Shown: positions 1 through 6,677 of the stretch, one piece after another
Layout: each line of letters starts with the position of its first letter
Position numbering within the stretch: the stretch's first letter is position 1
DNA from: Terriglobia bacterium
GTDB taxonomy: Bacteria > Acidobacteriota > Terriglobia > Terriglobales > Acidobacteriaceae
Assembly: GCA_020072585.1 (NCBI GenBank)
Contig: JAIQGL010000022.1
Coordinates: forward strand, 1-64,000
Direction: 5' to 3'
Length of the DNA: 64,000 nucleotides
Program-made: the position numbers and the translations under genes
Notes under the pieces: generated by a model
What the model saw: only the letters and a program-made list of their open reading frames with translations
The model's database searches: none
Told to the model about the DNA's origin: nothing

Positions 1-299
1 TTCTGCGGGCTGCAACTCTTCATCCGATCCACAGCTCGTCGCTTGTCTTCCCAACTCCACCGTCGGTATCTCTTCCCACGTTCCATTCGCTGCTCCATGG
101 GGAGTTTCTCTTCTGTCTCATTTTAGGGGTTCACTCCACTGCACATACCGCATCAGGGAGTTCCCACCGGACATCTGCGCAACCTCGGGTTTTCCGATCA
201 CCCGATTCTTACGGCCCTTCCCCCTCACTGGGTCATCCCAGGTTGGCGTGGGTTTGGCGACTGTCATCCCAATCCATTCGGGATTGGCGTGGGGTTGAG

Positions 300-450
300 C
301 CATTACGGTCTGTACCCGTGATGGAGTAGCACCCTCTACCCCTCCCCTGATCCCCATTTCTAAAGGACTTACACGTTTCCTCCCCATCAATCCCCAACCG
401 CAGATGTTGCAAATAAAGCCGCTTATTCGATTCGTCCCCATGTGATCCCC
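300..450. repeat. Dispersed repeat, copy 1 (inverted partner near 61.2 kb)
   Basis: About 150 bp containing GTCTGTACCC, TGATCCCCATTTCTAAA, GACTTACNCG and TCCTCCCCATC in the same order as the reverse complement of 61,199-61,335. Similarity continues through GTTGCAAA and a second ATCCCCATT. The open frames crossing it show no recognisable protein, so I treat it as a non-coding dispersed repeat. The 1-299 stretch before it has no gene I can support; it shares the 16-mer at 191-206 (tttccgatcacccgat) with an insertion in tgt at 31,283. Confidence 0.65.
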
Positions 451-630
451 ATTGCTGAGTGCTGAATGCTTCTTGTCAAAGATCATGCCGCCATAGCGGT
501 TCCTCGCTAGGAGGAAAATGTTTTACTTTACCATTTATTCGCCTCTTGGTCAATGGAAATCGGCGCGATAAGCCCGCCGATTCAACTCTTATTTCGCTTG
601 CGTAACTGTGTAACCACTATAGGCGGTACA

Positions 631-828
631 GGAACCGTGCTCCGCTCCTTCAACGAAAAAGCCGCCGTCACCCGCCCTCTTCGCCGCGGAAGTCGTTCCC
701 CTTCTCGCTCACGGCGTTCTCCGCCCCAACGTCGATAGCGTCTTCCCCATGGCCGAAATCAGCAAAGCCCATCAGCGCCTGGAATTGAATGAGAGACGTT
801 TGGGAAGGTCGTAGTGGTGATGGAATAG
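631..828 (+). pseudogene. Quinone oxidoreductase (zinc-type ADH family) 3'-end remnant, copy 1
   Basis: Translating with one frame change near 675 gives GTVLRS..EKAAVTR then LFAAEVVPLLAHGVLRPNVD and SVFPMAEISKAHQRLE, the C-terminal signature of NAD(P)H:quinone oxidoreductases of the medium-chain dehydrogenase superfamily (helix, then V-F-P-L/M-x-E-x-x-x-A-H-x-x-x-E). A second frameshift near 795-800 is needed to reach the family's final G-K-V-V-V-V-M-E and the stop at 826-828. No catalytic or nucleotide-binding part is present. A second, more decayed copy lies at 1308-1499 with the same trailing repeat, so gene end and intergenic repeat appear to have been duplicated together. Confidence 0.7.
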
Positions 829-887
829 CTGTTTTCAACTTCGCGTCGCTCTCGAAAATGCCATCCCACGCCACATCTCCTCCACCT

Positions 888-980
888 GTCATCCTGACCA
901 AGTCTGAACGACCTTGGGAGTGAGGACGCGCGGAAGGATCCCGACAATCTTTCCTCTGCCATACCGCATCAGGGAGTTCG
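888..980. repeat. Dispersed trailer repeat, copy 1
   Basis: Begins GTCATCCTGACCAAGTC, contains GACCTTGGGAGTGAGGACGC and GGAAGGATCCC, and ends ATACCGCATCAGGGAGTTC. Nearly identical to 1560-1652, and similar in reverse complement to 62,870-62,964. The terminal ATACCGCATCAGGGAGTT also occurs alone at 145-162. Non-coding, of unknown function. Confidence 0.65.
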
Positions 981-1307
981 CACGAGACAATTCTTGCAGT
1001 GCTTTTAAGCCCTGTTTAGTTAATAGTTATTTCGCAAAGGTGGAAATAGTGCAGTGATTCCTTGCATTGTTTGAATTACATCGCGTGCGGTTACTGTTCA
1101 ACCCTCATTGTCCTCATAACTGCCGTCATCCCGACGGACGTTAAGCGAGCACGCGCCTTCATCAGCGTGCGAGTAGGACGGAGGGACCTTGTGTTTACCC
1201 AACAGTTCCGTAAAAGCAACACAAGGTCTCTCGCCGCTACTCCGGCGCTGATGAATGCGCGTCGCAAACCCGACTTGAGAATGACGTCATACCGACTCCA
1301 GATTCAT

Positions 1308-1499
1308 GGGACCGTCCTGCGCTCGCGCTCCTTCAACGAAAAGCCGCGGCCACGCGTCTCTTCGCCGCGGAATTGGCCCCCTTCTCGCTCACGACGTTCC
1401 GTCAAACATCGATAGCGTCTTTCCGTTGTCCAAAATCGGAAAGGCCATCAGCGCCTGGAATCAAATGAGCTTGGGAAGATCGTGGTGGTGATGGAGTAG
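1308..1499 (+). pseudogene. Quinone oxidoreductase 3'-end remnant, copy 2
   Basis: Second copy of the fragment at 631-828. It preserves GTVLRSRSFNEK, then after a frame change AATRLFAAEL, and after another LLAHDVPSNIDSVFPLSKIGKAISAWNQ. The family stop is reached at 1497-1499 (atggagtag), the same end as copy 1. At least two frameshifts make it non-functional. Compared with copy 1 it retains two extra codons (SR) in the TVLRSRS motif, so neither copy is simply derived from the other. Confidence 0.65.
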
Positions 1500-1559
1500 C
1501 CGTTTTCGACCAGCGTCACTTTTCGAAAATGTCGTTCCCACGCCACACCTCCTCCACCT

Positions 1560-1652
1560 GTCATCCTGACCAAGTCCGAGCGACCTTGGGAGTGAGGACG
1601 CGCGGAAGGATCCCGGCAATCTTCCCCCTGCTCATACCGCATCAGGGAGTTC
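1560..1652. repeat. Dispersed trailer repeat, copy 2
   Basis: Near-identical to 888-980 and directly following the second pseudogene copy at the same relative distance, so the duplicated unit is roughly 350 bp: gene remnant, spacer and trailer repeat. Confidence 0.65.
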
Positions 1653-1687
1653 GCACGTGACAACCGGAGCCTTTAGAGGCAGTTGAT

Positions 1688-1716
1688 TTGACAGTTTTTA
1701 CTGAAAACGGTAAAGT
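1688..1716 (+). promoter_or_regulatory. Candidate sigma70-type promoter
   Basis: TTGACA at 1688-1693, a 17-bp spacer, and TAAAGT at 1711-1716, which matches four of six -10 consensus bases. It lies immediately before the ATG at 1726. The predicted transcription start near 1723 would give an almost leaderless message. Confidence 0.45.
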
Positions 1717-1725
1717 TATAGGTAA

Positions 1726-2184
1726 ATGAAACGGGAATACAAAACTGACCTTGAGACAGCGCGTGAAGATTTGGCGGATATGTTTCGCGAAAAGGAAGAA
1801 CTAGAAATTAGGATCGCGAAACAGCAACGCAAAGTAGCAGCACTGGCAATTCTGAGTGACGAGAGTGAAGACACAGATGAACTGCTCGATTTAGGACTCG
1901 GCGGTCTTACAAATGCGTGTCGCTCCGTGTTTCGAGCTTCGACCACTAAACTCCTTACTCCAGTAGAAATCCGCAATCGACTCCGTCAGCTTCAGTTTCC
2001 GATTCATGAATACAAGAACATTCTGGCTTCTGTCCACAACACGCTTAGGCGGCTGGAAGCAAAAGGGGAAGTCAAGGAAAAGATTCGCGATGTCCACGAC
2101 GATCGTGATGAGTCTGTGTATCAGTGGATTGGAGAAAGCTATGGAGATTCCGGCATGAGAGCGGCCCTGAAGCAAACTAAGTGA
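1726..2184 (+). CDS. Coiled-coil protein with winged-helix-like C-terminal half, unknown function
   Basis: 152 aa. Residues 1-45 are highly charged and heptad-like (KTDLETAREDLADMFREKEELEIRIAKQ is the core), predicting a coiled coil. Residues about 70-130 contain LTPVEIRNRLRQLQF and ILASVHNTLRRLEAKGEVKE, the layout of a winged-helix DNA-binding domain in which the second helix and wing are followed by an acidic strand. No catalytic motif is seen. Its stop overlaps the GTG start of the following toxin gene by four bases (GTGA at 2181-2184), so the genes may be translated together. Function unknown; a DNA-binding accessory protein is a guess. Confidence 0.7.
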   Translation: MKREYKTDLETAREDLADMFREKEELEIRIAKQQRKVAALAILSDESEDTDELLDLGLGGLTNACRSVFRASTTKLLTPVEIRNRLRQLQFPIHEYKNILASVHNTLRRLEAKGEVKEKIRDVHDDRDESVYQWIGESYGDSGMRAALKQTK

Positions 2185-2610
2185 AGCCACATACAAAAAA
2201 CCCGTATACAAGCTTGCAGTATACTGATAAACTGGCAGAAGTCGCATGGCTCGGTGATTCCAGGGACGCATTGCGAGCGTTCCCCGCCGGAGTACAGCAA
2301 GACCTTGGGCTATGCGTTGTATCAGGTGCAGCTTGGCCAAATGCCTCTGGACAGCAAGCCCATGCGGACGGTTGGCCCAGGGGTCTACGAACTACGGGAC
2401 CAGGACGACCGCGCATGGTATCGCGTATTTTATTTGAAGAAGATCGCCGGCGTGGTGTATGTCCTGCACTGTTTTGAAAAGCGGACGGCACAGACTGAAC
2501 TGAAAGATATAGAGGTTGCAAGAGAGAGGCTCAAACGGCTCAGTGAACAACAACGTGCAAAAGAGAAGCAAAAAACTGGTCGCCCACAGGACAAGGGGAA
2601 GCGTCCTTGA
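2181..2610 (+). pseudogene. higB: HigB-type (Gp49/DUF891) toxin gene with a one-base frameshift
   Basis: Two overlapping frames together make one RelE/HigB-superfamily toxin. The first (2181 to about 2309) reads VAWLGDSRDALRAFPAGVQQDLG. The second continues YALYQVQLGQMPLDSKPM, then GVYELRD, WYRVFYLKKIAGVVYVLHCF and a Lys/Arg-rich tail ending at 2610. Removing one G from the GGG at 2307-2309 joins them exactly at the family's conserved LGYAL motif. HigB toxins cut mRNA on the ribosome and are neutralised by the HigA protein encoded next. The alternative is an intact gene with a sequencing error at a G run, or recoding. The reconstructed product has a basic C-terminal extension compared with typical family members. 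Confidence 0.7.
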
Positions 2611-2905
2611 TGAGCTGAACATGAGCGAACAGGACCGTTTAGAGCTTAAGCTGAAGGCCGATCTGCATCAGGACATCCTCAAGCTCATTCAAAAGAAAAA
2701 GATCACTCCCCGGCAACTGGAAAAGCTTTTTGATATACCCCAGCCCAGGGTCAGTGAGTTGCTGCGAGGCAAGCTTTCCCTGCTGAGCGTTTCCAAGCTG
2801 TTGTATTACGCCAACCTACTTGGCGCCCGCGCGGACGTGAAACTCAAACCTTCCAGACAGGCCGCATGGCAGGTCCGCAAGCCAAATTCAGCGGAAATTG
2901 CTTAG
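2555..2905 (+). CDS. higA: HigA-type antitoxin, XRE-family helix-turn-helix
   Basis: About 116 aa from the GTG at 2555; a GTG at 2543 and a TTG at 2516 are alternative starts in the same frame. It overlaps the toxin's 3' end, as is usual for higBA operons. The core ADLHQDILKLIQKKKITPRQ, then LEKLFDIPQPRVSELLRGK, is an XRE helix-turn-helix in which QPRVSELLRG is the recognition helix. The upstream segment SVLDELNMSEQDRLELKLKA matches the N-terminal lead of HigA antitoxins that follow Gp49-type toxins. It should bind the toxin and repress the operon. It looks intact although the toxin frame is broken. Confidence 0.8.
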   Translation: MQKRSKKLVAHRTRGSVLDELNMSEQDRLELKLKADLHQDILKLIQKKKITPRQLEKLFDIPQPRVSELLRGKLSLLSVSKLLYYANLLGARADVKLKPSRQAAWQVRKPNSAEIA

Positions 2906-2926
2906 CCTCGAAGCTGCTGCGGCTGA

Positions 2927-3103
2927 TTAGCCCTTTAGGTGTTTACGGATTGTCGCTGCGGAATGCCCGTGCTTCTTTACCAGTTTTTGAAGTTCCGCTT
3001 TGCTTACACCCAATGCCTTGGTCCAGTAGCGTACTTCATAGTCTTCCGTCAGGCTGATTTTGCTCCGGTCAGCAGGACCACGCTTGGTTTTGTCGTCTGC
3101 CAT
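2927..3103 (-). CDS. DUF3606 family small protein
   Basis: 58 aa. MADDKTKRGPADRSKISLTE, then DYEVRYWTKALGVSKAELQK and a C-terminal KHGHSAATIRKHLKG match the DUF3606 family, a compact alpha-helical protein of unknown function often found singly near genome-plasticity regions. The start at 3103 is chosen because a strong Shine-Dalgarno (GGAGGAAAG) lies a few bases upstream, whereas an in-frame ATG at 3124 lies before that site. It converges with higA. Confidence 0.85.
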   Translation of the reverse strand: MADDKTKRGPADRSKISLTEDYEVRYWTKALGVSKAELQKLVKKHGHSAATIRKHLKG

Positions 3104-3525
3104 GTCTTTCCTCCGGCGGCGCATGATTGCGTCAGGGCCATGAATTCAAGGGGGAGCAGCATGTTAGCACCTTTCTGCAAGGTTTCAGCAAGTGTTTCCA
3201 GACATGCTGTATCTGCTCTGCGGTTCCTTTTTGATGCTGTTCCGGAAATGAGACAAGTGTCAGGGCCTGACTTACGCGTTTGGCCGGCCCATAGCGAGCG
3301 GGAATGTGTGCTGTAAACATCTTCAGCGCTGTAGGCGTGATGCGACAGTTAGCCCATCGTGGCCTCCGGCACACGCGGGTTTCGCGCGTTGGGGTGTCAG
3401 CCTGAGGCGAGCGAACGGGGCCCCCGGCGCGCGTTTTTTGCGCGATGGGGTGGGAATGCGAAGCCGGAAAGGTGGGTAGGCAAGAAAAAACGGACAAGCC
3501 CCAGCGGGGCGACACAACTAATACT
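3104..3525. other. Intergenic stretch with no supported gene
   Basis: About 420 bp between DUF3606 and the small gene at 3526. Long open frames on the minus strand here have no recognisable motif and a composition driven by GC-rich runs (GGGGCCCCCGGCGCGCG near 3418-3434). CAAGCCCCAGCGGGGCGACA at 3496-3515 forms a short hairpin (CCCAGCGGGG core). I see no gene, RNA or terminator here that I can name. Confidence 0.5.
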
Positions 3526-3714
3526 TCAGCTCCCCTTCTTTCCCTTCTTCTTCAGGATGTCCCTGGCTCCCAGCTTGGCCAAACCCAGCACGATTCCTGA
3601 ATTCGTCAGCTCCGCGTCCGGCCAAATCGCATCCGCCGCCTTCTTGAGCGTGTCAAAGTCGTGAGGACTCATCTTCACATTGACTTGCACCGTGCGTTTG
3701 GGGCTGGAATCCAT
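3526..3714 (-). CDS. Small basic protein, possibly ribbon-helix-helix-like; unknown
   Basis: 62 aa, starting at the ATG at 3714 (MDSSPKRTVQVNVKMSPHDF) and ending with a lysine-rich tail (ILKKKGKKGS). The strand-then-two-helix pattern (RTVQVNVKMS, then DFDTLKKAADAIWP, then TNSGIVLGLAKLGA) resembles small ribbon-helix-helix DNA-binding proteins, but no family match is certain. The same frame stays open upstream to 4257, but that part is antisense to the gene at 3793 and is rejected. Divergent from that gene across a short spacer containing an inverted repeat. Confidence 0.55.
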   Translation of the reverse strand: MDSSPKRTVQVNVKMSPHDFDTLKKAADAIWPDAELTNSGIVLGLAKLGARDILKKKGKKGS

Positions 3715-3753
3715 CCGGTACCTATACTCATGTCTATAATCGGCTCCGGGCAA

Positions 3754-3779
3754 GGGTATCCGTGGTATCCTTGATACCC
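3754..3779. promoter_or_regulatory. Inverted-repeat operator candidate between divergent genes
   Basis: GGTATC-CTT-GATACC at 3764-3778 is a perfect inverted repeat, and an additional GGGTATC at 3754-3760 pairs alternatively with GATACCC at 3773-3779. It lies in the 78-bp gap between divergent genes. A dimeric repressor site is plausible, and the small basic protein beside it would be a candidate ligand. This is inference only. Confidence 0.35.
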
Positions 3780-3792
3780 ATAGGACTGTGAG

Positions 3793-4296
3793 ATGCTTCT
3801 CTGCGCCATCCTGCTCGCCGCTCTCTGGGCCATCTTCGCTCTGTTTGCTGCCTGGCGACGGCCCGCTTACACCTTTGCCGACTGGCAGCAGACTTCCGAG
3901 CTGATCTGCCACAAAACACGCCGGCTCAAGTCCCCATCCCCATCGAATGACCGGAAAACATGCAATACCCTGCTCAAGGACCTGCTGGCCAATACCGCTT
4001 TTATCCTCAACCTGGTCAATGGCGCATGCCACCATTTCAGCCCGGAGGTCCTGGGCCGTGCCCGCGACGTCCTGAGCCAGAGCGCCGCATTGCTGCTGCG
4101 CCTGCACTACATCCAGTTGCAGCTGCGTTATTGGCCGCCTAAGGCCCCGGTTCTGCGCCAACACTCTCTGGCAGCCGCCGGACGCTACATTGCCCTGTGC
4201 ACGGCTCTGGCGGACTTCCTTGAACATGCGTCTGGTCCTGTCCCTGGCAAACCCCATTTGCCAACCCCTCTATCTTCCTGTAAAATTTACCTTTAA
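3793..4296 (+). CDS. Membrane-anchored hypothetical protein
   Basis: 167 aa. It starts with a hydrophobic helix (LLCAILLAALWAIFALFAAW, residues 2-21) serving as signal anchor, followed by a soluble helical domain rich in Leu and His (LLRLHYIQLQLRYWPP near residue 106). No family recognised. The last 15 or so residues run close to the promoter region of rpmB 56 bp downstream. Coding is favoured because the antisense frame has no start or ribosome-binding site of its own, but confidence is moderate. Confidence 0.45.
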   Translation: MLLCAILLAALWAIFALFAAWRRPAYTFADWQQTSELICHKTRRLKSPSPSNDRKTCNTLLKDLLANTAFILNLVNGACHHFSPEVLGRARDVLSQSAALLLRLHYIQLQLRYWPPKAPVLRQHSLAAAGRYIALCTALADFLEHASGPVPGKPHLPTPLSSCKIYL

Positions 4297-4352
4297 CCAC
4301 ACGACACTGAAGCCTCAAAGCCCTTCTGCGTCAGATATCTGGAGTCATTGCT

Positions 4353-4544
4353 ATGGCACAAGTTTGCGACATCTGCGGCAAAGGCCCGCAATTTGGAAAT
4401 AAGATCAGCCACGCTCACAACGTGAGCCGCCGCCGCTGGAACGTGAATTTGCGGCCTGTGCGCGCCCGCGTGAACGGCGCCAACAAGCGCGTGCGCGTCT
4501 GCACCACCTGCCTGAAGTCCGGCAAGATCGTTAAAGCGTCGTAG
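4353..4544 (+). CDS. rpmB: 50S ribosomal protein bL28
   Basis: 63 aa. Starts MAQVCDICGKGPQFGNKISH and contains SRRRWNVNLRPVRA, the bL28 signature. Cys5/Cys8 and Cys50/Cys53 form two CxxC pairs, the zinc-binding (C+) version of the protein. Full family length. It stands alone as a single-gene unit with a strong terminator directly after it. Confidence 0.97.
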   Translation: MAQVCDICGKGPQFGNKISHAHNVSRRRWNVNLRPVRARVNGANKRVRVCTTCLKSGKIVKAS

Positions 4545-4577
4545 CCGATCGCTTTTCGCGAGCGACCACCAGAATTG

Positions 4578-4605
4578 AAAAAGCCTCCGCACGCGGAGGC
4601 TTTTC
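4578..4605 (+). terminator. Rho-independent terminator of rpmB
   Basis: Stem AAGCCTCCG / CGGAGGCTT with a short CACG loop, followed by TTTTCCTT. It begins 33 bp after the rpmB stop; A-rich sequence on its 5' side could make it work on the other strand too. Confidence 0.85.
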
Positions 4606-4650
4606 CTTGCTTTGCCATAGTCTGGTTTCGCTAAACTCCTGCTCTCTCTG

Positions 4651-5268
4651 CTAGAACCGCAGCACAATTCCGCCGCCGGCCAGAACGTTATGATGTTTCA
4701 AGCCGCCGGCCGTTCCGCTCACTACGCTTCCCAGTCCAAAGTTCGGATCGCCGGTCACAAAGTCGCGCACTTCGGCGCGGAAACCAAGCACCGGTAGTCC
4801 ACTCTTAAAGTCGAGTCCGCCGCCGTACTGCACTGCCGCTTTGCTGGACGTTGTGCCTGAATCCAGCGAATAGCGCGCCCATCCGCCGCCAAAGCTCACC
4901 CAGGGCGAGATCGGCGCCACGGGAAGAAGTTTCAGCTTCAGGCTCGGCGTGATAAACACCGTGGAGATGTGGTCCAGCACCGTGGAAGGCGACGTGGTAA
5001 ACGTGATCTTCTGTGAAGGCAGCCCTGCCACCGGCAGCTCCACATAAAGCGCCGCCACTTTGGCGTTCAGCATGCGCACGCCCAGGGTGCCTTCCAGAAA
5101 GATGTGATTGTCAGTCTTAAGTTTGGTGATGGAGGATGGTCCGGTGGAGAACGTCTGCTGTGAATCTGAAACAAAAGATCCGCCCACCGTAAATGCAACG
5201 TCAGCCTTTTGGGCCAACGCGCAGGTGGAGGCACAGAGTATGACAAACAGAATCGAAAAGCGCTTCAT
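4651..5268 (-). CDS. Outer-membrane beta-barrel protein, paralogue 1
   Basis: 205 aa. Signal peptide MKRFSILFVILCASTCALAQ (cleavage after ALA). The mature part alternates hydrophobic and polar residues in strand-length units, with glycine-rich turns (FGGGWARYSLDSG, VQYGGGLDFKSG), and closes with VLAGGGIVLRF, a C-terminal aromatic beta-signal typical of outer-membrane barrels. About eight strands fit the length. It is a tandem paralogue of 5404-6042 (shared ADVxFxxGGxFVS start, LPVAGxPS, VFxTPSLxxK, FRAEVRDFxTGxPxFG, NVLAGGGIVLRF). Function beyond barrel formation is unknown. Confidence 0.75.
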   Translation of the reverse strand: MKRFSILFVILCASTCALAQKADVAFTVGGSFVSDSQQTFSTGPSSITKLKTDNHIFLEGTLGVRMLNAKVAALYVELPVAGLPSQKITFTTSPSTVLDHISTVFITPSLKLKLLPVAPISPWVSFGGGWARYSLDSGTTSSKAAVQYGGGLDFKSGLPVLGFRAEVRDFVTGDPNFGLGSVVSGTAGGLKHHNVLAGGGIVLRF

Positions 5269-5403
5269 CGAAGCTCCTTGGTGGCTAAGTTTTTTGGTTG
5301 GCTCTGGATTCTGAGATGCAGGGTGCGGGGACGGCGGAACGAAAAAATCCGTTCCGCCGGTGTTTAACTAGTAACCAAAGTCCATGCCTGCGGCGTGGAA
5401 GGA

Positions 5404-6042
5404 TTAGAACCGCAAGACGATTCCTCCGCCTGCAAGCACGTTTTGTCTCCGCCCCAGGCTTGATGAGCCAAGGGTCTGTATGCTCACAATTCCGAAATCC
5501 GGCTGGCCGGTGAAAAAATCGCGCACCTCGGCGCGGAAGCCCAGCAGGGGAATTCTGGTCTTGATGTCCACTCCGCCGCCAAACTGCAGAGCGCCCTTGT
5601 TCATTGACGTGCCGGCCAGGTTGTAATGCGCCCAGCCTCCACCGATGCTGGCAAAAGGAGAAACGGGGAATCCCGGCGCGAACTTCACCCGTAACGATGG
5701 CGTGACAAATACACTTGAGAGTTTCAGCGCGTTCGAAGACGGCGTCCCGGAAAAAACCACCTGCGCCGAGGGGATCCCGGCCACTGGCACCTCTAAATGA
5801 AGCGATGCCAGTTTGAAATTTGCCAGGCGGATGGCCCCTGTCCCTTCGTAGAACACATGAGTGTCGGTCCTGAAATTAAAGGCCAGAGGACAGGGAATCG
5901 TGCAGGTCACTCCGGGCGCGACGTGATCCTCGGAAACGAAAGCTCCGCCAGCCACAAAAGACACGTCCGCTTTTTGCGCCTGGCTGAGTGTTGAAAATGC
6001 GGCTACGACAAGAAGAAGAATAGCGAATCGCCTAAGGCCCAT
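5404..6042 (-). CDS. Outer-membrane beta-barrel protein, paralogue 2
   Basis: 212 aa with signal peptide (MGLRRFAILLLVVAAFSTLS, cleavage near AQ-KAD). Same barrel organisation and motifs as the gene at 4651, diverged along its length, with two cysteines (CTIPC) in an early loop that the paralogue lacks; these may form a disulfide in an exposed loop. It follows ridA by 18 bp on the same strand and may be cotranscribed with it. Confidence 0.75.
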   Translation of the reverse strand: MGLRRFAILLLVVAAFSTLSQAQKADVSFVAGGAFVSEDHVAPGVTCTIPCPLAFNFRTDTHVFYEGTGAIRLANFKLASLHLEVPVAGIPSAQVVFSGTPSSNALKLSSVFVTPSLRVKFAPGFPVSPFASIGGGWAHYNLAGTSMNKGALQFGGGVDIKTRIPLLGFRAEVRDFFTGQPDFGIVSIQTLGSSSLGRRQNVLAGGGIVLRF

Positions 6043-6060
6043 CGATCCTCCAGTGGTGAT

Positions 6061-6450
6061 TTACGCCAGCGCGATAACGTCAATCTCCACTGCAACGTCT
6101 TTCGGCAGGCGGGCTACTTCCACCGTGGAACGCGCAGGCGGAGCGTTCTTGCAAACTTTTCCGTACACCTCGTTCATCTGCCCAAACTCAGACATGTTCT
6201 TCAGGAACACCGTGGTCTTCACCACTTTTTCCCAGCTTGTGCCAGCCGTCGCCAGAATAGCGGAGAGGTTCTGCAACACGCGCTCTGTCTGTGCTTCAAT
6301 CCCGCCTTCAATCAGGTTGTTTGTGGCCGGATCGATCGCCACCTGGCCGGAGATAAAGACAAATCCGTTGGCTTTGATCGCCTGTGAGTACGGTCCGATT
6401 GCTTTGGGTGCGTTAGGAGTGGAAACAACGTCTCGGGTAAAGCCGCTCAT
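6061..6450 (-). CDS. ridA: RidA family enamine/imine deaminase
   Basis: 129 aa, the normal RidA length. It hydrolyses reactive 2-aminoacrylate and related enamines released by PLP enzymes, acting in the cytosol as a trimer. Visible signatures: APKAIGPYSQAIKANGFVFI near the N-terminus, SGQVAIDP, and the C-terminal NAPPARSTVEVARLPKDVAV, whose Arg binds the substrate carboxylate in the archetypal members. A GGAGGG ribosome-binding site precedes the ATG. Downstream is a beta-barrel gene; upstream is palindromic element A and then rel. Confidence 0.95.
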   Translation of the reverse strand: MSGFTRDVVSTPNAPKAIGPYSQAIKANGFVFISGQVAIDPATNNLIEGGIEAQTERVLQNLSAILATAGTSWEKVVKTTVFLKNMSEFGQMNEVYGKVCKNAPPARSTVEVARLPKDVAVEIDVIALA

Positions 6451-6518
6451 GAATGCCCTCCGGAAAAACCTCGCCGCTGATTTTCGCTGATAAATGCTGA
6501 TAAGACAAATTTGGCTTT

Positions 6519-6676
6519 CCTCAATCCCGAGCGCAGCGAGGGACCACTATTGCCACGATGATCTATAGGAAACAGAATTGGAAGAAACTAGGCGGCAGTC
6601 TGGATTTGCAATTCTCGGAAGACCCTGCCCCAACGCAGCCAAGGGTTCCCTCGCTGCGCTCGGGATTTCAGAAAAA
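6519..6676. repeat. Palindromic intergenic element, copy A
   Basis: Left arm AATCCCGAGCGCAGCGAGGG (6523-6542) is the reverse complement of the right arm around CCCTCGCTGCGCTCGGGATT (6648-6667), separated by about 105 bp. The outer end (TTTCAGAAA) finishes one base before the stop codon of rel. Four other copies share the arms: 14,272; 18,375; 38,603; 40,183. No transposase gene is associated. It may act as transcript terminator or processing hairpin. Confidence 0.8.
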
Positions 6677-6677
6677 G

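Noticed and set aside
118-486. 122-aa minus-strand frame with a CNICGW stretch
   Set aside because: It covers the dispersed repeat found in inverted form near 61.2 kb, has no ribosome-binding site, and matches no family; the apparent Cys motif follows from repeat sequence.
1062-1491. Plus-strand frames of 117 and 61 aa
   Set aside because: They are out-of-frame readings of the quinone-oxidoreductase relic and the repeat before it.
3132-3515. 127-aa minus-strand frame
   Set aside because: No recognisable motif, no good ribosome-binding site, GC-rich composition artefact likely.
3715-4257. Extension of the small minus gene to a 243-aa protein
   Set aside because: The upstream part is antisense to the gene at 3793 and the natural start with a family-like N-terminus is at 3714.
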